A stretch of 64,000 bases of DNA, taken from positions 43,194,067 to 43,258,066 of the forward strand of contig OX104120.1 in assembly GCA_944474755.1 (NCBI GenBank), read 5' to 3'. Made by a program: the position numbers and the translations under genes. The stretch comes from Limnoperna fortunei. Its lineage: Eukaryota > Mollusca > Bivalvia > Mytilida > Modiolidae. The notes under the pieces were generated by a model. It worked only from the letters and a program-made list of their open reading frames with translations. It ran no database searches and was not told the DNA's origin. Positions 14,101-29,100 of the stretch are shown here, piece after piece. Numbering within the stretch: the first letter of the stretch is position 1; each line of letters starts with the position of its first letter.

Positions 14101-17100
14101 CACGGAATTATCTACCCCGTCTCCATCTAGATCTGAATCGCAGGCATCTCCTGTATCAATAAGATATTATAGTATAAACAAAATTATAATAGTCGTAAAC
14201 ATAGTCCATTCGACTCGTATTTCTGTTTTAGTTATAATTTTAGTGTTGTGTGAATGAAGTATTATGCAGCGATAATTAGTATTGTCCATTTTAACAATAT
14301 TACAGCACATTTAAGTCGCTCTTTGGTGCCCACATTTTTTCAATGATTCGGTTTTTGCATTTGAAACAGGAGTGGCAAATATGTAATAGTTATCATGTCA
14401 TTCAGATAAATATCAAAACTCAGGATTTTAATCAACTAAATAAGATGACTCGCCAACCAGTATCTCTGAAATGCAAAGTATATACAATGATATCTTTTCT
14501 TCTAATAGATTTAGTTTGATGCATTTGCAGAAAAAAGATTAAAATTTAGTAAATTTCTACCTATGTTATCACTGTCGATATCAGATTGGTCACCATTAGC
14601 TACCTTCAGACAATTGTCATATATGTCCAGAACACTGTCACCGTCCCTGAAAACAAGTTTATAATAAACAAATTATATATGCTGTTTAAAACTCTTGATG
14701 CAACTCTTTTTTACAAATCCATATACACATGTGTAATTTCAACTGAAATTACGCTTCATGCAGTAGCGGTTATACAATTTTTCACCAATCGGGATTATTA
14801 AAACATAGTTGCAACATACTTAAGCAATTTAAGGTAACATAAATTAACGAGCAGAAACCACTGAAGAACAGAAGGGCAAGTGGTTTATTTACGATTTTTC
14901 CATCAAGTCTCAGTATCTACTATTTTCCTTGTATGTTCCCTCTTAAGTTTGAAGGATTTGATAGAAATGTATATATTAGAGTTTTATTTGCCCAATGCAT
15001 ACATATCTTGGTTGGAGGCTCCAACAGGATTGCAAGCATCACCAACACCATTTTCATCAGTATCAGTTTGATTATTATTTGAACTATTACGACAGTTGTC
15101 ACATTTGTCCCCAAACTTGTCACCATCGATATTTTCCTGTCCTGGATTAGGTACCAGTTGACAATTGTCATTTATGTCACTTCTCCCTGAACATGAAGGT
15201 AAACGTATATTTGAGATATTAAAAACAAATATATAATTTTGCGGTAGATTTACCCTAACACAAACTATTCCTAAAATTCACATATTCAGAAGGGTCTTAT
15301 AGTAAACAAATTGCTAAACGTAACATCAAACAAGTCAATATATCATTCTTTATTTCTCGCTTTTTATATTGCCTGCAAATTTATTACTCATTGCATTTAT
15401 TTTCAAAATTAGTGACTATTTGACTTTTTATAAAACTGTATTAAGGTCACAAAGTATATTGAGTTTGCTAAATTGTATTGTTTTTTTATGTTTGTAGTAA
15501 CTGCAATAACACTGAATAGTTAAACAATACCATCATTGTCGTCATCGTTATCACAACTATTTCCTACACCATCTTTATCAGTATCTAGCTGGTCAGTATT
15601 TGCATTAGACGGGCAATTATCACAGAAATCTCCAACTCCGTCTCCATCTGTGTCTATCTGATTTAAACTTTTGACATAAGGGCAGTTGTCCTGCAAATAT
15701 CGTACTGTATACTGTAAACTGTAACAAACACTAACAAAGTATAATCTGATTTCTCTACAATCTATGTTTTTCGTGTATAAAGGAATTTTCATTATTTAAA
15801 TATTTTAAAATAAACTTTGCATCAATACACTTCTGTGTCTTCTGACGTAAACTCTTAATATATTGGAAACAAGTACCTAAATATTAGCAGTTAAGCTTTG
15901 ATTTGTATACTTACATGTATATCCTGGATGTCTTTGTCCGAAAAAATTCATAATAAATTACCAAATGTTTTAGTGACGTAACATAGTTTATATAATTTTT
16001 GCATGTTTTGTGAACATAGATTGTAGCACGAGTCACAACGTGAAATTTACTGACCCAATATATACTATATAAATGACACTAACATGTATATGTTCTCAGC
16101 TGTTTATAATTGAATAGAATACTAGTATTCCAAAAGTATTAATGAAACTATTTTTAATGTATAGTTGCCATAAAAAGATTATTTGGACCGTGTATTGCAT
16201 TAATGGGTTGTAATTTAAAGTTGTTTATCAATTTCAATATAAATAGAATTAGACATGCATGTATATATCGTCTTGCATTTTTGAATAGAAATTTAACATG
16301 CATGTATATATCGTCTTGCATTCTAACTTTTTATAATGCGGGCCATAACATTTGTATCATCTCCACAACCAACAACATATTTAACAATTAATATTATACT
16401 GTCTCTATCAATCTCTCTCAATCAACGTAAACCAATGATGACATACTGCATTATTCATGCAGAGTTTTAAAAAAAGGCAATATAAGAAATTAAAAAACAA
16501 ACATGCAATGTAAAAAAGTTTTTTTACGATTAATTGGCTTACTATAATATCGATCTTTCCGTCATTGTCTTTATCGTCGTCACAATCATCGCCAGTGTTG
16601 TCGTTATCAACGTCCTCTTGTCCACAGTTTGGAACAGTAAGACAGTTATCCTTAAAGAAAGGAAACATTTTGAAACATAAACAGTTATTCTTATTATAAA
16701 TACAGTGAAGGTTATTAAAATGGAGAACATTTTACCAAAACAACAAAATAAAATGTTTTCACAATTGTTCCTTTAGGCATTTATATTAATTAAGCAAAGC
16801 GTTTAGGCCTAACATTAATAAATATTATTATTGTAAAATAAAAAATTAATCAAAAGAATGCTAAAGAATAAATCGTTAGAACAATTTGTGCATAAATTTA
16901 CCCTTTTGCAGCCCCAATCTGAACACGATAAAGATACATCAGGGTGTCCATCCAGGTCTCTGTCAAGTCCACAATGCCTTCCATTTCCGGCATATCCCAC
17001 TGGGCACTTAAATTGTGTGTTATATTAAAATATGACATTTAAACAGACAAGTATTAGCTTTTCTAAAAGCTATCCTCCTCCACTACTGGCTAAAAAAATG

Positions 17101-20100
17101 ACTGTAAATATCAGTTGCAGTCGTTTTTCGTCTGTCACTGACTGAGATTGACTGCAAATGACTGCAAACATGTCTGTAAAAGACTGCAAACGTTGTGTCA
17201 TACAATAATTTTTACTGTGACAGTCATTTTATGCCTGTCATAGACATATTTTGTCCGTCACAGACATTTTTTCCTTTGGCGCAGTCATTTTACGTCTGTT
17301 ACAACGGCGTATCCGTTGTATCAGTCAAAAAATGCTTGTCGCAGTCATTTTTTCCGTTGACTCAGTCGAAAATCGTCTGTTACAACGGCTTTACCGTTGT
17401 ATCAGTCAAAAAATGTCTGTCACAGACATTTTCTCCGTTGTATCAGACAAAATACGACTGTCACAACGCCTGGTAATTATTATTGTTAATTTATTAACAG
17501 CGGCTGATTTATATTTTAAATTTTAATTTCTTGTATGAAAATATTCGGAATTAAACACAAAAAAATCTCTATTTGGAAATTGATCTCTCGCACACTTTAC
17601 GATTACAAATCTTTTAACGCCTGGTAATTATTATTTGTATTGTTGTTAACCCGTCGATTAATTTTCTAAATGTCAAGTTATTTTATGAAAATGTTCGGAA
17701 TTCAACAAAAAACTTCTATTGGAAATTTGATTATTATTTTACAATTATAGTTAGTATAAATATGTTTAGCTATTTTAAATACAATATTTAATTTAAAAAA
17801 ATCAAATCATGTTTGTTTTCTAATGTTTAAAATATCAGGTAATTCAGTAAACATTATAAAGTTGTTGATGTCCACGGGGCGCTTCCGATTTAAAGAAGGA
17901 CACATGTGGTTAATTATGTTACAGGTAATCCCGCCTCACTGATCAAAGTTCACGTTTATGAAACATTAGGCTGCATCATGTGAAAACATTACACAGGTGA
18001 CCGGTAATTAACGATACTAAAATCGGCACGTGCAGATAAATATGCAAATATCTCTAAAACTACAAAATAAAAATAAAAATTGGTAAAAACTATATTTATG
18101 CACTTACTAGTAGTTTGCGCTTTTTCTACGGACCAAATAAATTTACAGTTATAGATTGTACGGTTATCTTGTAAGTAAACTTCAACCCCTTTTGTTCTAA
18201 GACAAACACTAAATTTTAAACGTGTTTATTTTTAATTGTCTACATTGACTCTAAAATCATACCATAGAAAGGCAAAGTGCCACAGAACAAATAACGGACA
18301 CACACTTTATCGAATGAAACTGAATCGAGTGCGCCGTTTCGTACAAAGTTGACATGTATTCGAGCAAAATCATTCGATATATGTCCAGTGAGCAGTTGTA
18401 AGTATAATATATAGTATAAACAAATATAACTGTGTCTGACAGTTTCGGCGTCTCTGTAAAAAGAAAACGGAAATTTTAGGCAACACACAGTTAAAGTTTA
18501 TGGTTTCTAAAATAAATATACAAATCGTCTCCTTTGCAAAAGCTTTCCCCAAATGGTGTACGATTTTATTTGCAAATTTGAGTGCTAACATAAGTTAACG
18601 ATGTTATCGTTCGTACATCGGGCATTTATCGTTCGTACGACGTTCGTGCATCGTTCGTACATCGTTAGTATATGGTTAAACGTAAATCGTTTTTCTATCG
18701 TAGAACATATATCATTAAATAACACGTAAAATCGGCCCTAATTTATTAATATAGGGATGATTAATATTTGATCACTGTACTAATATAAAAAGGTTAATAA
18801 CTTTTTATCGTTCAAACCGCAGGGCCATACGGAAAGTTGTATTACCCGATACTATCTCACCTCCGGTCTTCTGGACCAGTAAGCTATTTCGTGACTCATT
18901 CCAGCATATGATAGATTGGCTAGTCATACGGACTGTTCATACATGCTAGCGAAACGACTTTTACTTTATTTAATTAAAATTGTTACGAACTGGCGTCTGT
19001 ATTGGCTTTTTATGGATTATCGGTCAGTCGTATTGGCCCTGGACCCTACGGGTCTCGGGACCTATACATCCAACCTAGAATCAATACAAGGGCCAATACA
19101 TATTCAGCCAGTAAGTAACACTGAAGCATGGTTTCTCCAGCTTGCATGGTAGGGTTTTCCTTTATTCTATCGAGAAGTGTATAAGGTTTTTACATCATAA
19201 AACGAAATAAACCATTATAAATTTGAATAAAGGAATTCGAAAATCAGACTTCTTTTAGTTTTTACTGGTTCGAGTACACCACGAACATTTTCCCTGCGCA
19301 TATGTACACAAGTAATAAATACATTTCAAAGACATATACTCGACCTGTATTGTATTCGGTTATTGTAATTAACAAAATTTACAATAATTCTGTTGTTCAG
19401 ATTTTAAAAAACAACACTCAGAACTCAAATTAAAAAAAACTAAAGTATATTATTGTGCACATGGTCTTTTAATTTCTTTAATAAATATTTAGGGGGTCTC
19501 GGTGGCCGAGTGGTCAAGGTAGTTCGTCTACAATTGATCACGTGGTCTGTCAACACTGAGATTGCGGGTTCGATTCTCACTGCAGGCAGGGTGTACTCGA
19601 CTCCAATCTTAATTGACAAGTATTGCCAGTTTTCGTACCGCAGATCGGGGGTTCTCTCCGGGTAATCCGGCTTCCTCCCCCAATGAAAACTGGACGCCAT
19701 GAAATAGCTGAAAAATTGCTGAAAGTGGCGTTAAAACACCATTCAAACAAACAAACAAAAACAATCAATATTTAGCGTATATTAAAATATGAAAACTTAC
19801 ACCTTTCAAATATATTAAAGGTTTGTTTTTAATAAATCAATAGTCCAAGTGTGGCAATGAAATCGCATAAATAATGTGTTAGAATTCAAACTAAACGATG
19901 TGATATCCAATTATTACCGAAATAGATAGATAAGTTTGATCGGATGTTTGCTTTACGTCCAGCGAATAGTATTTCAGCGATATTCGGGACAAGACTAAGT
20001 AAACAAACAATTAATCAACGGAAAAAGGGGGTGGGGTGGGACACAAGTAACACAATTTAGACTGCCACTGGAAAAATATGAAGTTTTGTGTAGGGGCGGA

Positions 20101-23100
20101 GAATTTAGCCTTTTGTAGCAGCTACAATGAGCCTACTCTTTTTTCGAATCTGCAAAAGGGGCTTTATCGTGCTAGGGGAGTGGCAAACACGTTACCCACT
20201 ACGGTCAGCGGTGAGGCTTTCCGTATGATGACCTAACCCTAACCCCAACACTACAACTGGAGGGTCTCCACTACAAGTAGAAATAATTGTATCAACAACG
20301 TGTACAACTTTTTCAAAAATACATTTTAAAAATTATTTTGAAGTAATAGTTTCATTTTCTTATTAAACTATACCGATGGGCTAGTAATTCTAAAGTCCCT
20401 GTGTAGTTTAATTCTCTTGCTTATTATGTTTCGTGCTTGACAGAATATTGTACGACTAAAAGCAAACGGCGCACTCGATTCAGTTGCATGCTATATATAT
20501 TATACAGATCGTCGGGTCTTTCCGGGGCATTTCTTTGTAATAATTTTAATTATCTCCATTGCTTGTGAAAGTTGACAATAAGAAAAGTACACCTTTACAA
20601 TTAGTGTTTTGTGTGTACATTCTTTAAATTGTACATGTACAATTTTATAGTCTTAACTAATTTACCAGATCCATTTAAACGACAGTAGATGCAGCTTACA
20701 AAACAAACATTATTTTAGTTTTTTTTTAATATTTAATATTTAATATTGAAAGACAGAAAAAATATAACGACTAAAATGTCACAATTTAATGTATGTATCC
20801 GTACTAAATAAAACACTAACAGTTTCCGCCATAATTAAAGAAATTGGCGATTTTATTATATGTATTTTTTTAAACTTTGTCCGGGTTTTAAGAAAACATT
20901 ATTGTACAAATGTTTCCAATGCAATCGTTGTTATGGCTTTATTGCGGTTTTAATTTTCACCAGATGTGTCAGTAAATCATTGATAAATTCAGTGTAATAA
21001 TTTCAGTTTCTTCAGTTTTTAGCAACAGATTTATTTAAACATACATTTATCTTTAACATTACTATTTAAATAACATTTGATATCGTAATTGTTGCGAACG
21101 TACAATTTCCAAATAGAGATATTTTTTGTTTAATTCCGAAAATTTTCATACAACAAGTGAAATAAAAAATATTAATCGACGGCAGTTAATAAATTAACAA
21201 TAATAATTACCAGGCGTTGTGACAGTCGTATTTTGTCTGATACAACGGAGAAAATGTCTGTGACAGACATTTTTTGACTGATACAACGGTAACGCCGTTG
21301 TCACAGACGATTTTCGACTGAGTCAACGGAAAAAATGACTGCCACAGACATTTTTTGACTGATACAACGGATACGCCGTTGTAACAGACATAAAATGACT
21401 GCGCCAACGGAAAAAATGTCTGTGACGGACAAAATATGTCTGTGACAGGCATAAAATGACTGCCACAGTAAAAATTATTGTCTGACACAACGTTTGCAGT
21501 CTTTTACAGACATTTTTGCAGTCATTTGCAGTCAATCTCAGTCAGTGACAGACGAAAAACGACTGCAACTGGTATTTACAGTCATTTTTTTAGCCAGTAG
21601 TGCTCTAAGCTTATCAGTAAGCAGGAAAAGAATTAAAATTTTTCTCCTAACCGGAGTCATTTGTCCATAAAATACAGATCAGAGGCAGTATTCAAGAATG
21701 CATTGGGATTAGTTCCTAGATGCATCATATTCACCAATATAGTTGGTGTAGACCTGTTCGCGAAAATGTCACGCTTTGGAAATTTCCGGCAATTTCCTAT
21801 ATGTTTCTGAGTTCAGTATTATGATACACATTTTATGATAAACATACACAAATCAATGTCACTTTCTTTTTAAAACAGATTGATTACCATTATGTTGCAT
21901 ATTTGCGTGATCGCTCGGCTACAAACGGCGGTTGACCTTTTATGATTGCTACAGCCCCGTAATCATGCGAGGTTTTCCTCCCTATCTTAGCTTAGCTTAT
22001 TTATTGGCCAATCGGCAGATATCTCCCGATTTAGCAGTCAATCAGTATTGTTTATCTTGAGGTACAACTGGTTTTCGCAGTTTAGCTTTTAGTTATTTAT
22101 CCCGTCTCGCATGCGAGCCTGCTGGAATAAGCATTCAACAGGTCTGTATACGCATTTATTTTTAGTAACTTAACACTATATAGTAGAATAAAAACGCTGA
22201 AATATATCCAGTATTAATTCTCACATTTATGTCATATTTGCTTGTCAAATGAAACAAAAAAGACAATCAACCATATTGAATTGGAATTTACATACTACTA
22301 GTTCACATAAATGATTAGGAAATGATAATATAAACAGACGAAAACAATACCTAATATAAGATAACATGATTGATCCTAAAACAAGAATTTGTACTATGTA
22401 TTTAAAGTAGTTACAATGTAGTTTACCTCACAATCATATTCCATTGGTCCAAGATAAATGCACTTTGCAACAGAAGCACATTTATGTTGCCCTGTTTGAC
22501 AGTAATTTGTCGAATAGCAGACGACACTCGGAATTCCAGAATATCCCTCTTGACAGTAGCCACAGTAAAAACTACCCTTAAAAGTGTCAAACATATATTA
22601 TAAGAAATACATTAAACAATGACAACTTAATTTTTTATTCTTTTTTTTTAAATAGTTCATTTAAAATATCTAATGTTTCCATGGAGCATTCAAACCCATT
22701 TTATTTTCTTTAAAATTTAAATGAAGTCGCATATGATTTTTATTATTTGCTATTTTGTGATTGATATGCATTTTATTCTTTATGATGCACTTAAACATTT
22801 AAACCGATTTTTTTGGTGTAATTTTATTATTTTAGTTACAATTGTATTCACGCATGGTGCTTTGGGGTCACATCCACCATTGTCTATCAAGCACTCATCT
22901 ACATCAAAACATTTCTGATCTTGAGTAGGGGAAAGAATTTCATTCTTTAATTCATATACTCGGACAGTATTGTTGATCGATAAACCGTCTTCGAAAGTTC
23001 CACTACTATACCCACGGGGACACGCCAAACATTGGTAACCAGGTGCTGTATTTGAACAAGCAGAATTGTTCCAACACGGCTTGTATAAAATGCACTGAAA

Positions 23101-26100
23101 TAATAAACACATAACTTTACAAACACGCTCGATAATGTTCAATGGTAAAATGACCTATTAAATTTTTTTGATTGTGAATGAAACCTTTTTCAATTTTAGC
23201 CAAAATTTTCTCAAAACAGGAAATCGCTTTCATTTTTTTCAAACAAAATTATTGCCATAACAAAGTATACATAATAAGCAGACGTTAAGACACAATGACT
23301 GCTTACTCACACAACAGAAAAAAGTAGTAAAATAAACATTAATTATCCAATAAATGAAATAGTTTCCATCAAATGTTTCATACCTCATCTATATCGGCGC
23401 AAGCCACTCCATCTCCCGTAAATCCGACGGGGCATCCTAAACATTTAAAATTTCCGGATCCGGTGTTTACACACAAATCTTGACTGAAACACGTATTCTC
23501 TACCTGACACGGACATTCCGCGTCACTAGAACACCCGATACAAGCATCTAAACCATCTCCGACTGAATACGTCCCTGCTTTGCAAGGACTGCACGTATTT
23601 TTGGAGGTCGAACTGTAGTATCCTGCAGGACAGGGTTTACAACTAGTCTGACCTTCAAGATCTTGGTATGTACCATGGTTGCACAGAGTGCAAAATTCTG
23701 AAATAATAACATATACATGGTAAATATTAACATAGGTAATTCATTAACACAACTTAAGTGGATATTTCCAAAATATCTGATGGCTTTATATACGATTGTG
23801 CGACTACTGCAAGGATTACTCACCAGATGTTCCGTCTGAAAATGTTCCTGGTTCACAAATGTATCTTTGGCCACCTCTGCAAGCGTATCCAGGGTCACAA
23901 GGTGAACAGGCGTCAGGACAGAAGGTAAAATTACATTCTACATAATGATTTTTTGGACATGGCGTTGCAAAACCATCTTTACATATCTATATTAGAAAAA
24001 ATGTGCATTTTATTAATATTGCTAAAACAAATTCAACACACCGCTTATACTTATATTTACTAGTTGATTATTGTAAATACGTGTATGTGCTAGCTCCTTT
24101 TTTTACGAATCATATGACAGGAAAATAGACCAAACAAAAGCTAAAAGTCAATGGTCTATTTCAAATCCAGATTCAAACAAACATACTCTAAAACACGAAT
24201 CAAAAACCGAAAACAGATTTTTACCAAAGGGCGGGTTTTTTAGTGGTACTCCGGCTTCCTCCCACAATAAAAACTAGACGCAATAAAATGGGTGAAAAAT
24301 TGCTGAAAGTGGCGTAAAACAATATTCAAACAAACAAAAAAAAAATCAACAACAGGAACGGAGAAATTCAAACTGAATAAAAACCACTGGTGTTTCGTAG
24401 GAGTAAACAGTGATTGTTTCAAATTAGACACCAGTCGAGTTACTCATTGTCATGTCCAGGGCATAGGTCAAATCTAGGGAGAGGAAAGAATAACAATGAC
24501 GGAGCAAAAATGTCAGATCGTATTTGAGAGATGGATTTCCTATCCTGGTGAATAAAAGTATGGTGATGGCTATAGAACCTCTAAACAAAGTTTCAGTAGT
24601 CTAATAGTCAATAGCAGTGTCCGGTCTAGAAATTCGGAATACAGATAGCAAGATGTATCATAACGTATAACGATGTGAAATGTTAACACATACGTCGGTG
24701 CTGCTGGAATATTGCAATAGATGAACAGAAGGTAAACATAAGATATTTTAAGTCTTTACCTCTGTCTTATAATCTATTTGATATTTTTACTGAGTCTATT
24801 GAACAAAGAAGGTATTATTAAGAAACCGCCATCTGATATGCTAATTAGTCTATTGTAGAAAATAAATTACAAATGAAACATTTCAAATGTTTGATCACCA
24901 GAAACTTTAATTTGGTGCTTAATAAAACATTAGTAAATATTTTAAAAAATTAAAATTGACGATAATATGATCCAACCAATTTTATTCAATCACAGCCGAT
25001 ACTGGATTAGCGCATGAATCTTGGTAAATATTGTTTCGAGCAGAATTTTCTATTGCAGTGGAATATAACAGTATTTGTATAATAACCCTATAATGTATAG
25101 CAAAATCAGAAAACCATTATAACATTAAAAGACGTAAAACTTAGAGGCGATATTGAACTGCGTGAAAAACAAGAGAATACTACATGCTTACTTTAAGCTT
25201 AGTTGTACAGGAAATATTCAATGGAGTGTAGTTAAATATAACAATAATTCTTGATTGTATTACATTTTATGATGCTTTAAAATCATTACTTTAGTGTAAC
25301 TACCGCTTTAATCAATTCATTGTCAGGATTAATCATTATATTTTAAGTAAAAATTAAATGTTATTTAAATTCAACACATCATTTAATCAAAGACGCTGTT
25401 CTTTATCTATTTGCGTCTTTTTCTCTTATTTTTGTTTCGGACTAAACTCGCATACTAATTATAAAGAAACTATAGTTAACTTACATAATTTAAAAATGGT
25501 ATTAGAGCATACAAGAATTAAACCTGTTATTCTTGGTAATGATGTACTACAATACCTAAAAATATAAATTACCCATCCTTTTGGACACGAAGAGCATTCC
25601 GGAGCAGCACCGAACGAATGTTCTGTAGGCGATCTATCACATACAGCGGTTTTATTCTCACAACGACCACATGTACGAGTCTTGCCATCTCCAAGACAAT
25701 AAAAAGATGTATAACATCTCTCACACGATGTGTCATCTAATTGATATAAGAAAACATAATTTATAAATACATGTATCATTGGTTGATATTTCGTTTAATA
25801 GTATATTATATAGGTAAATAAACTCTAAAAGATAGTGGTTTTTAGTTCAAAACATATAAAATATAAAAACGTATAAAAATTCTGATTATATGTGTTAATC
25901 AACAAACGTTTGTGTTTGTGTCTTGTACATACCAGTACATACTTTTTGACAAAAAAAATGAACGCATTAATTATTTAGTACTTATTATACGTGTCAATCA
26001 GACAATTGCGTCTCTGTACATACCTACTTTTTAAATAGTCTTAAAAATAATTAACACATAAACTATTTTTGCAGACACACAGTAAACCATAACAACTTAA

Positions 26101-29100
26101 GAAAACACGTTAATTAAATAAGAAGAAGGTAGTTAATTTATATATGTAAGAAATCTAAACGTATAAAGGTAATTAAGAATAAATAAATATTCACAGTGAA
26201 ACTGTTCTTCTTGGGAACATCCAGATAATTCCATTCGCAGTGCTGCCGATCCTTTCCAGCTTCTTGGGTTTATCTTTATATACTGAGCTAAAATTGGAGG
26301 AGATAGCGTTAACGTCTTGGTTGTATTTTGGTCATTGTTTCCTAGAAAGATCTGAAAATATAAGAAACTCTGTTTCAGAAGATGTAATGTCACTACTATT
26401 GTTTTACCAACAGAAAATGTTTTAGGTATTATTCGTGCAAATAAAAGGACAACCGAAAAGGTATAAGTTCAGTTGTTACTTAAATCCAACAATTAGGCAG
26501 AACATATAATAAATTAAATTGCTCTTCAACAGAAAAGTCACGTGATTAAAAGTATTGTAAGTTCAATTTGAATAGTATGTGGCCTTAAGAAGCAAATAAC
26601 TTACAAACTCCCCATTGTTATCCTGGTAAAGTGTCCATTTAAGTTTGTCATCGGAATAAAAAACTTTAAAGGTTTCCACCCAATTAGGTTCGTCATGCTG
26701 TCCTTGTAAGTGAATCTTAGTAAATTTATATGGCAGCTCCATGTTAACGACTATGTACGGGTCTGGATCACTACTACTGGCCACCCATCCTCCGGTCAAC
26801 GGCCCATATTCCGCTATAAAGAAAGGAGATTTTATTGTCGATATATAATTACTTTTATTTAAACATGCAGTTAATTTAATTGAAACATATAGAAAAAGAA
26901 TCATAATTCCTCCAAAAACAAATACGGGTATTTACAAAACAGGAACCTGTACTTTGATTTAAAAAGGTCTTATATTCAGCAATACACGTTATGGAAATAA
27001 AAATAATTTATGTTGCTCCATATTTATATAAACTATTTTAATAAAAAAATATCTATTTACCCATTTCTATAAACCCACTGGACTGCCGATGCATTAAAAT
27101 GTTTTAAAATATTAATAGTTATTACATCTTAGGTAGTTTCTTTCTTATTAGTCCCAACGATTTCGCTTTCAATATGTGCGACAATAATAGGCTTTAACCG
27201 GACTAATCTTAATACTTACGTTCGGAAGCATTAAGGTGTAATCTTCCCCTTGATGGTAGCGACAGATAGTTTCTGAATGACGAGGCAGTGATAAGTTCAT
27301 CTCGGACAATTCCACTGGATATTCCAACGTCATGTGCGCACTCTTTAAAATAATTGCAATACGTGTATAGTTGACATTAACTGTAAAAATTGCATTTAGA
27401 AGTCGTTGCTTAGTTGTTTTTCGCAACAATAACGAAGGAAAGGAAATCAGCTTTGTATGATTAGCACGGCTACGCAAGAAATAGAAGAAACAATAAAACT
27501 ACTACTTATAACTTGATTACTAAATAATAAAAGCAAAGCATTACACCTTTCTCTTTTTCTTTTTCATTTTGATCAGCTTATAAATAAAATAAAATTTACC
27601 GACAATCTCGCTAAAATCTAGTCGTGAAGGTTATTACAAAATATGAGTCAAATTGACCCATAGCAACAAAGCCAAAAGAGTTGAGGGAAGAATTTTAGAT
27701 AAACGTTTTTTTACAATATTAGAATAACCACTTTTACCACTTCGCGTCCGAGGCCCCATCTTACAAAATAAACAACTGGACCCGCAATATAAAACTTAAA
27801 AATGTCTGAATGTGGCGTTTAACACAATTCTAACGGTAAACTCTTTGAATTAAAATGTAAAGTCCTAATCTCCAAATCGTACTTACGAAAGTCAACAATC
27901 CAGTACCCTGGTATTCGTAGGTAAAACTTTCCGGTAGTGTTGGTGACAGAAAATGTATAATTAGTTTTTTCAAACTGTTCATTAAGAAGACATGAGTTAC
28001 TTATGTTCACTATAATGTTAATTGCACTCCCCCTTGGTGGGTACCCTTCGTCAATCACAGCTAATGTTACTGTTAATGATGTTGTTCCGTTGTATATTTC
28101 TCGTCGAAGGTCCAGTGACTTGTTATACTCTATTACAGGTCTAAAAGGGCACAAAGTAGAAGCATTGTAAAATTAGTACATGTATATTCATTTTTTAATT
28201 TACTATGACTTTTTAAAAATTGTCTTGTCTTTGTAGTTTGCTTTTTTCTTACAACTTTTTCTTAAGACTTAAAAAACTTTCTCGATACCAAATAAAATGA
28301 CGTGTGGGTAATGATATATGCATGAACAGAAACAGAGTACTGTAGCAAGCTTTTACATATTAGGGTTCAATACTACACTCGCCACCACTTTTGAAAAGAC
28401 TTTTTTTTTATTGTTTTATTGTCTTGATGTCATTAAAAACATCATATGACGCATTATAGGTATCAGGCATCAATTATCAGGCAACAAAAAAACTTACATA
28501 AAGCTAAATAAAGTACAACTGTACCACATGGCATTACAGGGAGGCTCAAACCCGCAATCTCAGTGTTGACCGACCACGTGATCAATAGTAGATGAACTAC
28601 CTTAACCACTCGGCCACCGAGGCCCAGAAAAATGCATGAAAGTTACGTAAACATCAATACAAATAAACACAATGATCTTGTATATATGTGTTATTAATAT
28701 TATGGAACTTACGCTTCCGTATGCACTAGAGAAACATAAAAAGAGAACACATTGTTATTTCCGCTGTCTAAATCACTTGCGTTAACAGTCAACAATGGCA
28801 GTATCTGTAGTAATGGCTGCGGCGTTAGGTAGATATCCTCAGTTATTGATAGTAATGGACAATTATCGTTCACATCTAATATTACTACCTAAATGGATAC
28901 ATCATCTTATTTATTTCAAGCGGAACAATTTCAAGCTAATTTGTTGAGAAATACAGTTGAAATCTATAAAAACGATGAATTTATAAGATAATGTGTCACC
29001 AAAAATGTTAAATTCACCGATATATCACGACAAGAATTTATTGCTAAATAAACAAGTTTTTGCAAGTTTGTATTACTAATCTTTACAGTAATTATCTTTG

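Larger units (their letters stand above)
17081..21602. mobile_element. 4.5-kb CACTA-type (EnSpm-like) element, non-autonomous
   Basis: Both ends are CACTACTGGCTAAAAAAATG in inverted orientation, flanked by CTC at 17078-17080 and 21603-21605, a 3-bp target duplication. CACTA ends with a 3-bp duplication are the signature of the EnSpm/CACTA superfamily. The first ~400 bp of each arm is dense in GACTG/GTCTGT boxes (for example ATGTCTGTCACAGACATTTT), like the subterminal transposase-binding repeats of that superfamily. Weaker inverted similarity continues inward, e.g. AACTGAATCGAGTGCGCCGT near 18328 and its inverse near 20466. No transposase frame longer than about 90 codons is present. Confidence 0.85.

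Noticed and set aside
9834..14257. Open frames of 60-180 codons on both strands within 9.8-14.1 kb
   Set aside because: They follow the ~205-bp tandem units of the foldback element, repeat the same peptide (e.g. [21 protein letters not shown]) in each unit and appear on both strands. They have no domain and no start context.
17195..21535. Near-identical ~93-codon open frames in the two arms of the CACTA-type element
   Set aside because: They are mirror copies produced by the inverted GACTG-rich repeats, with low-complexity repeated peptides. No transposase motif is present.
23548..23898. Minus-strand 116-codon open frame over exons 41-42
   Set aside because: It runs in a different frame through the intron. 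The Cys-rich frame with proper splice sites is the real one.
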